Shown one piece after another: positions 44,251 to 53,763 of a DNA stretch of 64,000 bases. The DNA lies in contig NZ_JAUOTP010000001.1 of assembly GCF_030546695.1 (NCBI RefSeq), forward strand, positions 124,001-188,000, read 5' to 3'. Within the stretch, counting starts at the first letter, position 1. Each line of letters starts with the position of its first letter. The position numbers were made by a program, and so were the translations under genes. Below the pieces are notes generated by a model. That model did no database searches and was not told where the DNA came from. It saw nothing but the letters and a program-made list of their open reading frames with translations. This DNA is from Sphingomonas natans (GTDB taxonomy: Bacteria; Pseudomonadota; Alphaproteobacteria; Sphingomonadales; Sphingomonadaceae).

Positions 44251-46998
44251 ATGTTCGCCGGCATCGCCAAGGCCATCTTCGGGTCGTCCAACGACCGTTA
44301 TGTGAAGTCGCTCTCGCCCACGGTGGCGAAGATCGCTTCCTATGAGGCTGCGATGCAGGCGCTGTCCGACGAGGAGCTGGCAGGGCAGACCGCCAAGTTC
44401 CGCGACCGGATCGCCGCGGGCGAGACGCTCGATGCCTTGCTGCCCGAGGCGTTCGCGACGGTGCGCGAATCCGCCAAGCGGGTGCTGGGCCAGCGGCATT
44501 ACGACGTGCAGATGATCGGCGGCATCGTCCTCCATCGCGGCGAGATCGCCGAGATGCGGACCGGCGAGGGCAAGACGCTCGTCGCGACGCTGGCGGTGTA
44601 TCTCAATGCGCTGAACGGGCAGGGCGTCCACGTCGTGACCGTCAACGACTATCTCGCCAGCCGCGATGCGGGCTGGATGGGGCAGGTCTATCGGTTCCTC
44701 GGGCTGAGCGTGGGCATCATCGTGCCGAACCTGTCCGACGAGCAGCGCCGCGACGCTTATGCGGCGGACATCACCTACGGCACGAACAACGAGTTCGGCT
44801 TCGATTATCTGCGCGACAACATGAAGTATGACCGCGCGCAGATGGTGCAGCGGCCTTTCTCGTTCGCGGTGGTCGACGAGGTGGATTCGGTGCTGATCGA
44901 CGAGGCGCGCACGCCTTTGATCATCTCCGGGCCGACCGAGGACAAGAGCGAGCTGTACAAGCTCGTCGACGCGGTCGTGAAGGACATCGCGCCCGGCGAT
45001 TACGAATATGACGAGAAGTCCAAGTCGGTGATCCTGACCGAGGACGGCACCGAGCGCGTCGAGCGCGCGCTGGAAGCCGCGGGCATGCTCCAGGGCGACA
45101 ATCTCTACGATTTCGAGAATACGCAGGTGGTCCACCACCTGAACCAGGCGCTGCGCGCCAACGTCGCCTTCAAGCGCGACATCGATTATATCGTCAAGGA
45201 CGCCAAGGTCATCATCATCGATGAGTTTACCGGGCGGATGATGGACGGTCGGCGCTGGTCCGACGGGCTTCACCAGGCGGTGGAGGCCAAGGAAGGCGCG
45301 AATATCGAGCCCGAGAACCAGACGCTCGCCTCGATCACCTTCCAGAATTATTTCCGCATGTACCCCAAGATCGGCGGCATGACGGGCACCGCCGCGACCG
45401 AGGCGCACGAATTCTACCAGATTTACAAGATCAACGTCGTCACGATCCCGACCAACGTGCCGGTGAAGCGCAAGGACGACGAGGACGAGTTCTACAAGAA
45501 TATCGGTGACAAGTTCGCCGCGATCACGAAGGGCATCCGCGAGAAGCAGGATTTGGGCCAGCCCGTGCTGGTCGGCACCGTCTCGATCGAGAAGAGCGAG
45601 CTGCTCAGCGAATTCCTGACCAAGGAAGGCGTGAAGCATAATGTGCTGAATGCGCGCTATCACGAGCAGGAAGCGCATATCGTGTCGCAGGCCGGGCGGA
45701 TCGGCGCGGTGACGATCGCGACCAACATGGCGGGACGCGGCACCGACATCCAGCTGGGCGGCAATCTCGAATTCCGGATGGCGGACGAGCATAGCCAGCT
45801 GGAAGCCGGCACGCCCGAATATGAGGCGGCCGCCGCGCGCATCGCGCAGGAAATCGTCGCCGAGAAGGCGGCTGTGCTGGCGGCGGGCGGGCTGTTCGTG
45901 CTCGGCACCGAGCGCCACGAGAGCCGGCGCATCGACAATCAGCTGCGCGGCCGCGCCGGGCGCCAGGGCGATCCGGGGCTCAGCCGCTTCTACCTGAGCC
46001 TCGACGACGATCTGCTGCGCATCTTCGGCCCGCAGACGATGTTCGCCAAGATGATGAACAAGAATCTGGAGGATGGCGAGGCGATCGTCTCCCCGTGGAT
46101 CTCCAAGGCGATCGAGAATGCGCAGCGCAAGGTCGAGGCGCGCAACTACGATATCCGCAAGCAGGTCGTCGAATATGACGACGTGATGAACGACCAGCGC
46201 AAGGTGATCTACGAGCAGCGCTCGGACATCATGGATGCGGGCGCGGTCGACGATGTCGTCGCCGACATGCGCGCCGAGACGATCACGACGATCGTCGGCA
46301 CCGCCTGCCCGCCGGGCTCCTATCCCGAGCAGTGGGACGTGCCGGTGCTGAAGGAGACGCTGACCGACATCCTGGGCCTCGATCTGCCGATCGAGGACTG
46401 GATGCAGGAAGAGCGCGTCGAGCCCGAACTGCTCGTCGAGCGGATCCAGTCGGCGTCCGACGTGCAGATGGAAGCCAAGGCGGGCGAGATCGGCCAGGAG
46501 AGCTGGCGCGATCTCGAGAAGAGCGTGCTGCTCCAGACGCTGGACCAGCATTGGAAGGACCATCTCTCGACGCTCGACGCGTTGCGCCAGGTGATCCACC
46601 TGCGCTCCTATGCGCAGAAGACGCCGATCAACGAGTATAAGTCCGAGGCGTTCGCTCTGTTCGAGCGGATGCTGGAGGCGATCCGCGAGGACGTGACGCG
46701 CACGCTCAGCAATCTGAGCTTCCGGATGGCGCCGTCGCCGTTCGACAATCTGCCGCCGATGCCGGATTTCGTCACGACGCATATCGATCCGCTGACCGGG
46801 CTCGACGACAGCGCGGACCGCGACGCGGGGACGATGGGGCTGATCTCGACGCGGCTGCCGCCGCTGCAGTTCGCGATGCCGAACCTGCCGGCCGAACTGG
46901 CGAGCGATCCGGACTCGCTGGACGGCAAGATCAGCCGCAATGCGCCGTGCCCGTGCGGCTCGGGGCGCAAGTACAAGCATTGCCACGGGCAGCTTTGA
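44251..46998 (+). CDS. secA: Preprotein translocase ATPase SecA
   Basis: 915 residues. [20 protein letters not shown] is Walker [20 protein letters not shown] the DEAD-like Walker B, and [13 protein letters not shown] and [11 protein letters not shown] are helicase motifs of the second motor domain. The C-terminal [14 protein letters not shown] is the zinc-binding SecB-contact motif. It drives post-translational export through SecYEG. AGGGAA six bases before the ATG at 44251 is preferred to a GTG six codons earlier. Confidence 0.98.
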   Translation: MFAGIAKAIFGSSNDRYVKSLSPTVAKIASYEAAMQALSDEELAGQTAKFRDRIAAGETLDALLPEAFATVRESAKRVLGQRHYDVQMIGGIVLHRGEIAEMRTGEGKTLVATLAVYLNALNGQGVHVVTVNDYLASRDAGWMGQVYRFLGLSVGIIVPNLSDEQRRDAYAADITYGTNNEFGFDYLRDNMKYDRAQMVQRPFSFAVVDEVDSVLIDEARTPLIISGPTEDKSELYKLVDAVVKDIAPGDYEYDEKSKSVILTEDGTERVERALEAAGMLQGDNLYDFENTQVVHHLNQALRANVAFKRDIDYIVKDAKVIIIDEFTGRMMDGRRWSDGLHQAVEAKEGANIEPENQTLASITFQNYFRMYPKIGGMTGTAATEAHEFYQIYKINVVTIPTNVPVKRKDDEDEFYKNIGDKFAAITKGIREKQDLGQPVLVGTVSIEKSELLSEFLTKEGVKHNVLNARYHEQEAHIVSQAGRIGAVTIATNMAGRGTDIQLGGNLEFRMADEHSQLEAGTPEYEAAAARIAQEIVAEKAAVLAAGGLFVLGTERHESRRIDNQLRGRAGRQGDPGLSRFYLSLDDDLLRIFGPQTMFAKMMNKNLEDGEAIVSPWISKAIENAQRKVEARNYDIRKQVVEYDDVMNDQRKVIYEQRSDIMDAGAVDDVVADMRAETITTIVGTACPPGSYPEQWDVPVLKETLTDILGLDLPIEDWMQEERVEPELLVERIQSASDVQMEAKAGEIGQESWRDLEKSVLLQTLDQHWKDHLSTLDALRQVIHLRSYAQKTPINEYKSEAFALFERMLEAIREDVTRTLSNLSFRMAPSPFDNLPPMPDFVTTHIDPLTGLDDSADRDAGTMGLISTRLPPLQFAMPNLPAELASDPDSLDGKISRNAPCPCGSGRKYKHCHGQL

Positions 46999-47019
46999 GC
47001 GGCTGAGAATTTCCCTATT

Positions 47020-47108
47020 CCGTTTGCCCTGAGCCTGTCGAAGGGCCGTCCTGCCTTTTGCCTGTGGGCGGAAGAAGGACAGTGCTTCGACAAGCTCAGC
47101 ACGAACGG
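47020..47108. repeat. REP pair downstream of secA
   Basis: A left arm starting CCGTTTGCCCTGAGCCTGTC at 47020 and a right arm ending CTTCGACAAGCTCAGCACGA ACGG at 47108 are inverted copies of the local REP unit, separated by a short spacer. It lies 21 bases after the secA stop and may serve as its transcription stop. Confidence 0.8.
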
Positions 47109-47134
47109 TTGTTGGGTTTCGCTGAACTAACCAT

Positions 47135-47492
47135 CCGTTCGGCCTGAGCTTGTCGAAGGCCCGTCCTTCTGTTTCGATGCGGCATGAGCTTCTGGGCTTA
47201 CATGCTGCATTGTCGGGGCGGGCGATTTTACGTCGGGCATACCGACGATCTTGAACGACGTGTGGCCAGCATCAGGCTGGCATGATCCCCGGTTTCACCG
47301 CCGAGCGATTGCCGGTCGAGCTTGTCTGGTCGGAGCGTTTTGTGACGCGGATCGAAGCGCGCGAGGCCGAAAAGCGTCTGAAAGGCTGGAGCCAGGCCAA
47401 GAAGATGGCGCTGATCCGCGGGGATTGGGATCAGGTCAGCTGGCTCGCCCGTGGCAAGAAGGACGGGCCTTCGACGAGCTCAGGCCGAACGG
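47135..47492 (+). mobile_element. 358-bp GIY-YIG/REP element, copy 2
   Basis: A 36-bp terminus at 47135-47170 (starting CCGTTCGGCCTGAGCTTGTC) is repeated inverted at 47457-47492 with 35 of 36 bases identical. One GIY-YIG gene lies between, its ATG 49 bases inside the left end. Length, outer CCGTTCG and gene position equal those of the copy at 29307-29664, although the enclosed genes have diverged. Mobility is inferred from the shared architecture. Confidence 0.6.
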
Positions 47493-47569
47493 TGGTAAGG
47501 GCTAACCCAACACCAAGCTTGCAGCCCTACTTGATGCCCTTGAGGGGTTTCAGCGCGTACCAGATATAG
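47184..47569 (+). pseudogene. GIY-YIG nuclease gene with a one-base deletion
   Basis: The first frame gives FWAYMLHCRGGRFYVGHTDD and LERRVA, the two Tyr motifs of the GIY-YIG fold, then runs into a stop at 47284. Restoring one C near 47265 joins it to HQAGMIPGFTAERLPVELVW and VTRIEAREAEKRLKGWSQAK, the rest of the domain; that frame ends at 47569 after passing through the right terminus of the element. The repaired protein is a clear paralogue of the one at 29159-29617. The deletion may be real decay or a sequencing slip. Confidence 0.7.
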
Positions 47570-47784
47570 GCAACCGTGCCGACGAGGACGACGATCGCGG
47601 CCACGTCGTGATAGGGGAAGTCATCGTGGTTGCCGAGATAGTTGGCGACCGCGCAGCCGACAGAGGCGGCGAGATACTGCCAGATGCTGTCCTCGGGCTC
47701 GCCCTCGCTGGAGGAGCGCTGGAGGAACAGGACGATGAGGCCGGCGAAGACCGCGACCGTCACCCAATCGTAGATGGTTTCCAA
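47527..47784 (-). CDS. Small two-helix membrane protein, possibly an exosortase (XrtV) accessory protein
   Basis: About 85 residues. ETIYDWVTVAVFAGLIVLFL is an N-terminal transmembrane helix; a charged loop (QRSSSEGEPEDSIW) and QYLAASVGCAVANYLGN follow, then a second helix VAAIVVLVGTVAYIWYALKP. I recall similar proteins being named XrtV sorting-system accessory proteins in sphingomonads, but cannot verify this here. A TTG at 47784 with GGGGGAG nine bases upstream is the likely start. Confidence 0.55.
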   Translation of the reverse strand: METIYDWVTVAVFAGLIVLFLQRSSSEGEPEDSIWQYLAASVGCAVANYLGNHDDFPYHDVAAIVVLVGTVAYIWYALKPLKGIK

Positions 47785-47869
47785 CGAAGCAACTCCCCCG
47801 ACAACCGCGCGATGCCACGCGGCGGCGGGCGCTGGCAATGATTATCAGCCAAAGACTGAGGCGTTCACC

Positions 47870-48427
47870 TCACCAGCTGCGGACGCGGCCCGTATCGACA
47901 TGGACGAAGCCGTCCTTGGGATAATAGCCGACGCCGCCGCCCTGCATCGCCGTCGCCGCCATCTTGAGCCGATCGAGGGGCACGCCCGAAATGTGGAGGT
48001 CGGTCGCCTTGCCCAGCATGTGCTGGCTCTTGGTGGCGACGCCCGTATGCGCGCCGCCCTTGGCGCGGAGCGCCGCATTGGTGCCGGGCGAGCGATAGCC
48101 GGAGATGAGATCGATCTTGGTGCGCGGATCGACGCCGAGCGTATCGCGGATGCGCGAGATCAGCAGCATCAGCTGCGGATCCATGTCGGTCTCTTCATTG
48201 TTGCGCCAGTCGCGCAGGCCGAAGTTGAGCTCGGCCAGGCCCTGCTTGTCCCAGCCGTTCGCGCCGAAGAAGCGCGCATCGACCGTGTCGTTGGTGTGGA
48301 TGTTGCGAAACGCGACGCGCCGCTCAGGCAAGGCCGCGAAGGCACCCTTGGTGACGATGGTCGATGCCGCGCCGAGCGCGAGCGCACCGCCGAGAAGCCG
48401 GCGGCGGCCGATATCCATATTCAGCAT
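47870..48427 (-). CDS. MepK/YcbK-like murein endopeptidase (DUF882, M15)
   Basis: 185 residues with a Tat signal (GRRRLLGGALALGAAS). LISGYRSPGTNAALR, then KSQHMLGKATDLHISG carries the His and Asp zinc ligands, and GFVHVDTGRVR the last His of the M15 fold. MepK cleaves peptide cross-links of peptidoglycan made by L,D-transpeptidases, and the next gene, divergent by 77 bases, encodes such a transpeptidase. The two may balance 3-3 cross-link synthesis and removal. Confidence 0.9.
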   Translation of the reverse strand: MLNMDIGRRRLLGGALALGAASTIVTKGAFAALPERRVAFRNIHTNDTVDARFFGANGWDKQGLAELNFGLRDWRNNEETDMDPQLMLLISRIRDTLGVDPRTKIDLISGYRSPGTNAALRAKGGAHTGVATKSQHMLGKATDLHISGVPLDRLKMAATAMQGGGVGYYPKDGFVHVDTGRVRSW

Positions 48428-48504
48428 TCAGATCCCGCTCTGGAAAGAACACGCAAGCAGCGCGTTGCTTACTTTGCCCACCCTTAAGATAGAGGATCGC
48501 ACGC

Positions 48505-49497
48505 TTGCGTAAAACTTTGGTTTCCGGCGTTTGCCTCGCGATTCTAACGGCTTGTCCTCTTTTGGCCGCCACCGGCGCGCCGCCTTCCCCCGAAACGCTG
48601 CGGATCCAGGTGCTGCTCGATCGTCTCGGCTTCGGCCCCGGCGTGCTCGATGGGCATTCGGGGCTGTCCCTGGCGAAGGCGTTGAAGGGCTTCCAGTCGG
48701 CGAACGACCTGCCCGAAAGCGGCAAGCCGGACGAGGCGACGATGAAGCTGCTCGACACGCACAAGGACGTGTCCGCGACGGCCGAGATCGTGCTGAACGA
48801 CAGCAACCTCTCCGGGCCTTTCGTCGGGCCGATCCCGAAGAAGGAGAGCGATCAGGCCAAGCTGCCGGCGATGGGCTATGCCGATCCGATGGAGGCGCTG
48901 GCCGAGCGCTACCATACGACGCCGGCCTTGCTGGTGTCGCTCAACAGCCCGACGACCAAGCTGGTGATGGGCGCGAAGATTAAGGTGCCCAATGTCGTGC
49001 CGGGCAGCGGAGCCTATCCAGAGCAGCTCAAGCCGGAGTGGAAGGCGACTTTGGCGTCGCTCAGCGTCTCGGCGGATCAGCCGAAGGCGGCCAAGCTCGT
49101 CGTCGACAAGTCCGACGGCGTGCTGCGCGCCTATGACGACGCCGGCAAGCTCATCGCGCAATTTCCGGTGACGACGGGCAGCCAGCATGATCCGCTGCCG
49201 ATCGGGACATGGAAGGTGCAGGGGACGAGCTATTTGCCGCCTTATCATTATAATCCGAAGCTGTTCTGGGATGCGGGCGGCAACGAGAAGGCCGCGGTGC
49301 TGAAGCCGGGTCCGAACGGACCGGTGGGAGTCGTGTGGATGGATCTCGACAAGCCGCATTACGGCATTCACGGGACGCCGGTGCCCGAGAATATCGGCCG
49401 CACCGCGAGCCATGGCTGCATCCGGCTGACCAACTGGGATGCGGCGCGGCTGTCGCTGATGGTGAAGCCGGGCACGCCGGCGGTGTTCCAGCCGTGA
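48505..49497 (+). CDS. L,D-transpeptidase (YkuD) with peptidoglycan-binding domain
   Basis: 330 residues. Signal peptide (KTLVSGVCLAILTACPLLAA), then a PG_binding_1 domain (about 30-90: LLDRLGFGPGVLDGHSG...LKGFQSANDLPESG), a LysM-like stretch, then the YkuD domain from about 195. HGTPVPENIGRTASHGCIRL has the catalytic His and the SHGC nucleophile Cys. It forms 3-3 cross-links or attaches proteins to peptidoglycan. TTG start with GAGGA eight bases upstream. The stop overlaps the GTG of the next gene. Confidence 0.93.
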   Translation: MRKTLVSGVCLAILTACPLLAATGAPPSPETLRIQVLLDRLGFGPGVLDGHSGLSLAKALKGFQSANDLPESGKPDEATMKLLDTHKDVSATAEIVLNDSNLSGPFVGPIPKKESDQAKLPAMGYADPMEALAERYHTTPALLVSLNSPTTKLVMGAKIKVPNVVPGSGAYPEQLKPEWKATLASLSVSADQPKAAKLVVDKSDGVLRAYDDAGKLIAQFPVTTGSQHDPLPIGTWKVQGTSYLPPYHYNPKLFWDAGGNEKAAVLKPGPNGPVGVVWMDLDKPHYGIHGTPVPENIGRTASHGCIRLTNWDAARLSLMVKPGTPAVFQP

Positions 49498-50084
49498 CGC
49501 GGACGGGCTGCCTGATCTTCGCCTTCATCGTAGCGGTGATCGGCGGCGTGTGGTGGCTGGCCAAGCGGAGCGGGCCGGTCGTCGAGCGCCCGGTCGCAAT
49601 GGCGCCGGCGACCGCCCCGACCACGGCTCCATCGGCGGTCGCGCCGACGCGCGCGGGCGGGCTCGTCATTCCGGTCAGCGGCGTCTGGCCGGCGCAGCTG
49701 AGCGACACGTGGGGCGATGCGCGCGGCGACGGGACGCGCGCGCATCATGCGATCGACATCATGGCGCCGAAGGGCACGCCGGTCGTCGCCGCGGCGGCGG
49801 GCACGGTCGAGAAGATCTTCGAGAGCGAGAATGGCGGGCATACGGTCTATGTCCGCCGCGCCGACCCGGCGTGGGTGGATTATTATGCGCATCTCGATGC
49901 TTATGCGCCGGGCCTCACGGAAGGCATGAAGCTGGGCCAGGGGCAATTGATCGGCGCGGTCGGCTCAACCGGCGACGCCAGCCCTGACGCGCCGCATCTG
50001 CATTACGAGATCAAGCATATGGCGCCGGGCGAGAAATGGCACCAGGGGACCGAGGTGGATCCCTATCCGATCCTGGCGCGCTGA
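49494..50084 (+). CDS. M23-family peptidase (LytM-type), membrane anchored
   Basis: 196 residues. An N-terminal transmembrane helix (CLIFAFIVAVIGGVWWL) is followed by a Pro/Ala/Thr-rich linker and the lysostaphin-like domain. HHAIDIMAPKGTPVVA provides the first His and Asp ligands, and PDAPHLHYEIKH the HLH ligand and catalytic His, so the site is complete. It would cut peptidoglycan cross-bridges or act as a LytM regulator. The GTG start overlaps the transpeptidase stop (GTGA), a two-gene cell-wall operon. Confidence 0.9.
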   Translation: MTRTGCLIFAFIVAVIGGVWWLAKRSGPVVERPVAMAPATAPTTAPSAVAPTRAGGLVIPVSGVWPAQLSDTWGDARGDGTRAHHAIDIMAPKGTPVVAAAAGTVEKIFESENGGHTVYVRRADPAWVDYYAHLDAYAPGLTEGMKLGQGQLIGAVGSTGDASPDAPHLHYEIKHMAPGEKWHQGTEVDPYPILAR

Positions 50085-50106
50085 CCCGCCAGGCTCTGCG
50101 CGCCGG

Positions 50107-50388
50107 TCAGACCGGGCAGGCGCCGCTGCCGGGCTTGTTGGGATCGGGCGTGTCCGCGACATTGCACGCGCCGCCGGTGCCCAGCGACCGGGCATTGTCC
50201 CGATCGCGCTGCCAATCGGCCTTGGTCTTGCAGATGCGATAGCCATCGACGAGCGAGCCGGTGCGGATGAACTTCTTGCAGATGACCTTGTCGCTGGCGT
50301 CGGCGGCGTGCTCGGGCGCGTCGCGGGGAAGCGTGGCCGCCGTCAGCAACGGAAGCGCCACGAGCGCGGCGAGATAACGAACATGCAT
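50107..50388 (-). CDS. Small secreted cysteine-containing hypothetical protein
   Basis: 93 residues. Signal peptide (HVRYLAALVALPLLTAATL), then KVICKKFIRTGSLVDGYRIC and KTKADWQRDRDNARSLG, and a C-terminal CNVADTPDP and GSGACPV. Four Cys in the mature part could pair in the periplasm. The ICKK...RICKTKADW pattern is seen in many sphingomonad secreted proteins but has no known function. A run of G (AGGGGGGT) is the ribosome site. Confidence 0.8.
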   Translation of the reverse strand: MHVRYLAALVALPLLTAATLPRDAPEHAADASDKVICKKFIRTGSLVDGYRICKTKADWQRDRDNARSLGTGGACNVADTPDPNKPGSGACPV

Positions 50389-50520
50389 CGATTCACCCCC
50401 CTGTGTTACGTGACTAAGACTGCCGTACGACGGACGATATGTCCAGCATGGCGGTCCGCGGAAAAGTGGCACGTTTCGCCAACGTAACGTAGAAGCGGAT
50501 CTCCAGCGGGAGAGATCTAG

Positions 50521-51438
50521 ATGGTTCGCATGGTCGTGATGGGCTTGTTCCTCTTCCTGGCGTCGCCGGCGGGGGCGCAGGTGATGCCGTTTCCTGCCAG
50601 CTTCGCGACGCGTCCGATCGCGACCAACGGCACGACGCTCCACGTCCGCATCGGCGGGAAGGGCCCGGCGGTGGTGTTGCTGCATGGTTATGGCGAGACG
50701 GGCGACATGTGGGCGCCGCTCGCGGCGGAGCTGATGCGCGATCACACCGTCATCGTTCCCGATCTGCGCGGAATGGGCCTCTCCGGGCGGCCGGCGGCCG
50801 GCTATGACAAGAAGACGCAGGGCCAGGATATCGCCAGCGTGCTGGATGCGCTCAAGATCGCGAAGGCCGATATCGTGGCGCACGACATCGGCAACATGGT
50901 CGCCTTCGCGTTCGTGTTCGAGCATCCGGATCGGGCGACGCGGCTCGTCCTGATGGATGCGCCGGTGCCGGGGATCGGGCCGTGGGAGGAGGTGCTCAAG
51001 AATCCGCTGCTGTGGCATTTCCGCTTCGGCGGGCCGGATATGGAGCGGCTGGTGGCGGGGCGCGAGCGCATCTACCTCGACCGCTTCTGGAACGAATTTT
51101 CGGCGACCCCGGCGAAGTTCAGCGAGGAATCGCGCCGCCATTATGCCGCGCTCTATGCGATGCCGGGGGCGATGCATGCGGGTTTCAGCCAGTTCGCTGC
51201 GTTCGATCAGGACGCGATCGACAACAAGGCGTTCCTGGCGGCGACGGGCAAGCTGGGCCTGCCGGTACTGGCGGTGGGCGGAAGCGCTTCGTTCGCGACG
51301 ATGATGGCGACGGACGCCCAGGCCGGCTTCACCAACGTGCAGGGCGTGGTGATCGACAATTCGGGCCATTGGCTGATGGAGGAGCAGCCGGCGGCGACGG
51401 CGAAGGCGATCCGGGCGTTCCTGGACAAGCCTCTTTGA
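50521..51438 (+). CDS. Exported epoxide-hydrolase/dehalogenase-type alpha/beta-hydrolase
   Basis: 305 residues with a signal peptide (to about residue 20, SPAGAQ). VVLLHGYGETGDMW is the oxyanion loop, and VAHDIGNMVAFAF has Asp, not Ser, at the nucleophile position, as in epoxide hydrolases and haloalkane dehalogenases; PDLRGMGLSGRP precedes it. NSGHWLMEEQP carries the His. A cap domain lies around 140-220. The substrate is unknown. Confidence 0.85.
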   Translation: MVRMVVMGLFLFLASPAGAQVMPFPASFATRPIATNGTTLHVRIGGKGPAVVLLHGYGETGDMWAPLAAELMRDHTVIVPDLRGMGLSGRPAAGYDKKTQGQDIASVLDALKIAKADIVAHDIGNMVAFAFVFEHPDRATRLVLMDAPVPGIGPWEEVLKNPLLWHFRFGGPDMERLVAGRERIYLDRFWNEFSATPAKFSEESRRHYAALYAMPGAMHAGFSQFAAFDQDAIDNKAFLAATGKLGLPVLAVGGSASFATMMATDAQAGFTNVQGVVIDNSGHWLMEEQPAATAKAIRAFLDKPL

Positions 51439-51529
51439 GCCCCGGCCGGTCTTGAGGTAGAATGGGCGATCGCAGGGGGGCGGCTTTGGATGCCGTTCGT
51501 TCGGAAACGTCTCATTGGGAGTGCCCGTG

Positions 51530-51814
51530 ATGAAATATGTCCTGACCGGCCTGTTGCTGCTCCTCCCCGCCGCCGCCGCCGCGCAGATGCCCGGCATCAT
51601 CCAGGAATCGTCGGGCACCTATTCGCCCGCGTTTTTCGTCCCTGCCGGTGGCCACGCCGATACGCCGACGATGCGCCGTCAGAAACTGGCGCGCGCCGTC
51701 GCTCTGCGCAGCGAGGTGGACGGCTTCCTCGTGACGGATGGCGGCGTGCTGACCGACGAGCATCAGCGTTATGTCCAGCGCAAGGCACGGGATATTCTCG
51801 GCATCGCACGCTGA
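51530..51814 (+). CDS. Small exported hypothetical protein
   Basis: 94 residues. Signal peptide (KYVLTGLLLLLPAAAAAQ), then a short region with IIQESSGTYSPAFFVPAGG and a C-terminal pair of helices (RQKLARAVALRSEVDGFL, LTDEHQRYVQRKARDILG). No known domain recognised. GGGAG eight bases upstream supports the ATG at 51530. The 207 bases after it hold no gene that I can support. Confidence 0.7.
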   Translation: MKYVLTGLLLLLPAAAAAQMPGIIQESSGTYSPAFFVPAGGHADTPTMRRQKLARAVALRSEVDGFLVTDGGVLTDEHQRYVQRKARDILGIAR

Positions 51815-52021
51815 GGGCGCTCCGCTCGCGAATAGGCGGGCTAGCCAACCACCATCCGCGCGATGCTGCGGTCTGAATACTCCGCTGCCATCGACAGCTC
51901 GTGGCATGACCTGTCCGCCCATTCGCCCGTCCGCGAATTTCCGGTGGAATGCCGATATCCCGCCCGGCAGTCCGCACAGGGGCGGGGCGTGATGCCGCCG
52001 GTTTGAGCGGAGAATGCGGGC

Positions 52022-52984
52022 ATGAGCGGGCTGAGGAACATTGCGATCGTCGTCTTGATGGCGTCGCTATTGACGGGATGCGGCGGCGGATCCTCTTCCG
52101 CGAGCGGGACGGTCGCACAACCCGAGAGCCCGATCGTCTCGCCGCCCGCGGTGACGCCGCCCCCGGCGACCTTCAATTACGACAAGGCATCGGACTTCAC
52201 GCGCGACCGCAGCTTTACCGCGATCGGCACGACCGCCACCCTGGTCTATGCGCCGGACGGCGGGAGCCTGTACCAGCGTGCGGCGGCGCTCGACGCGGAA
52301 AGCGACGCGATCGGCTTCGATTATGTCGCGAGTTCGCAGACCTACCGCGCCCGCTATCTCGGCGATACGTTCGACCGGGCGAGGACGCCGATCACCAACA
52401 TCCCCGTGCCGTTCGATGAATATGCCGAGGCGAGCAGCACGAATGCGCTCGGGCTGTATTTCGCGCGGACTCCGCTCCGGGCGGGGATGGACTATGCGGG
52501 GTTCGTCCTGTGGCGGCTCGCGCAGCCGCAGGCCATGCAGGTGGGATCTGCGACCCGGATCCACCGGATGCTGTTCGGATCGAAGACGTTGGTCGCCGAT
52601 CTGCCGACGTCGGGCACATCGACCTACGATGCGAGCGTCGAGGTGAGCGAGAATGAGGGCCCCGACATCGTCGTGCGCAGCATCGGCGGCGTCCGCACGA
52701 CGACGGCGCGGATCGTCATCGATTGGCGGACGCGCGCACTGAGCGGCTATGTCCGGCTGTTTCCGCCATCGGGCACGGGCACGACCCTCCAGTCGCCCGT
52801 CGACTATCCCGTCAGCGGGACGATAGCGGATGACGGACTGCTGACGGGGATGGTCGCGTCGTCCGGCCCGCTCCAGGGCCATGTCTATGGTCCCCGGGCA
52901 GTGGAGGTCGGCCTGCTGTTCACCTATCGCAACAGCACATTGTCCACGCAGCAATATGTCGGCGCCGTGCTGGGGCATCAATAA
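52022..52984 (+). CDS. Lipoprotein with a TbpB-like beta-barrel end
   Basis: 320 residues. [17 protein letters not shown] is a lipoprotein signal with the lipobox LTGC. After a Pro-rich linker the protein is beta-rich. The C-terminal segment, [20 protein letters not shown] followed by YVGAVLGH, has the G-x-x-YGP-x-A-x-E-x-G pattern that closes the barrel of transferrin-binding-protein-like and Slam-exported surface lipoproteins. No partner receptor or Slam gene is nearby. The ligand is unknown. Confidence 0.7.
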   Translation: MSGLRNIAIVVLMASLLTGCGGGSSSASGTVAQPESPIVSPPAVTPPPATFNYDKASDFTRDRSFTAIGTTATLVYAPDGGSLYQRAAALDAESDAIGFDYVASSQTYRARYLGDTFDRARTPITNIPVPFDEYAEASSTNALGLYFARTPLRAGMDYAGFVLWRLAQPQAMQVGSATRIHRMLFGSKTLVADLPTSGTSTYDASVEVSENEGPDIVVRSIGGVRTTTARIVIDWRTRALSGYVRLFPPSGTGTTLQSPVDYPVSGTIADDGLLTGMVASSGPLQGHVYGPRAVEVGLLFTYRNSTLSTQQYVGAVLGHQ

Positions 52985-53070
52985 GCCGGCAGCCTTGCCC
53001 GAATGCCCTGCCGCGGCTAAAGGCGCGCGCCTGCCCTAGCGGGCCTGCTCTTTCTATCGCGAGACATCCC

Positions 53071-53634
53071 ATGAAGATCAGCGGCGTGGACATTCGTCCC
53101 GGCAACATCATCGAATATGAAGGCGGCATCTGGAAGGCCGTCAAGATTCAGCACACCCAGCCGGGCAAGGGTGGCGCCTACATGCAGGTCGAGATGAAGA
53201 ACCTCATCGACGGCCGCAAGAACAATGTCCGTTTCCGTTCGGCCGAGTCGGTGGAGCGCGTGCGCCTCGACACGAAGGACTTCCAGTTCCTGTTCGCCGA
53301 CGGCGACCTGCTGACCTTCATGGACAAGGACAATTACGATCAGATCACGCTGCCGCGCGACCTGCTCGGCGATGCCGCCGCCTTCCTGCAGGACGGGATG
53401 GACGTGGTGATGGAGCTTTACGACGAGCGCCCGCTCTCGGTGCAGCTGCCCGATACGATCGAGGCGCTGATCGTCGAGGCCGATGCGGTGGTGAAGGGGC
53501 AGACCGCGTCTTCCTCCTACAAGCCGGCTTTGCTCGAGAATGGCGTGCGCGTGATGGTGCCGCCGCATATCGGCGCGGGCACGCGGATCGTCGTTGACGT
53601 CTACAGCCAGGAATATGTCCGCCGGGCGGACTGA
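53071..53634 (+). CDS. efp: Translation elongation factor P
   Basis: 187 residues, normal length. [20 protein letters not shown] starts the KOW-like domain I; the tip loop [18 protein letters not shown] contains the Lys (PGKGGA) modified in many bacteria. [19 protein letters not shown] and [14 protein letters not shown] end domain III. It relieves ribosome stalling at polyproline. Confidence 0.97.
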   Translation: MKISGVDIRPGNIIEYEGGIWKAVKIQHTQPGKGGAYMQVEMKNLIDGRKNNVRFRSAESVERVRLDTKDFQFLFADGDLLTFMDKDNYDQITLPRDLLGDAAAFLQDGMDVVMELYDERPLSVQLPDTIEALIVEADAVVKGQTASSSYKPALLENGVRVMVPPHIGAGTRIVVDVYSQEYVRRAD

Positions 53635-53640
53635 CCTACA

Positions 53641-53755
53641 CTCCCCTCCCGCTTGCGGGAGGGGGCGGGGGTGGGGCAGTCCATCCTCAAGATTGAGCGC
53701 CGGCTCGACGGCGCGCATCCCACCCCCGACCCCTCCCGCAAGCGGGAGGGGGGAG
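53641..53755. repeat. 115-bp palindromic repeat between efp and suhB
   Basis: The left arm starts CTCCCCTCCCGCTTGCGGGA at 53641 and the right arm ends with its inverted copy at 53755 (GCAAGCGGGAGGGGGGAG), each arm about 36 bases. Each arm is itself a CCCGC-TTG-CGGG hairpin. It belongs to a family different from the CCGTTCG REPs and may reduce read-through from efp. Confidence 0.85.
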
Positions 53756-53763
53756 TTTGATTT

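Noticed and set aside
44039-44345. Short frames before secA
   Set aside because: They overlap the secA promoter and 5' end, have Arg-rich random composition and no homology-like pattern.
44179-46986. A 935-codon open frame on the minus strand opposite secA
   Set aside because: Antisense shadow of secA with low-complexity composition and no recognisable motif.
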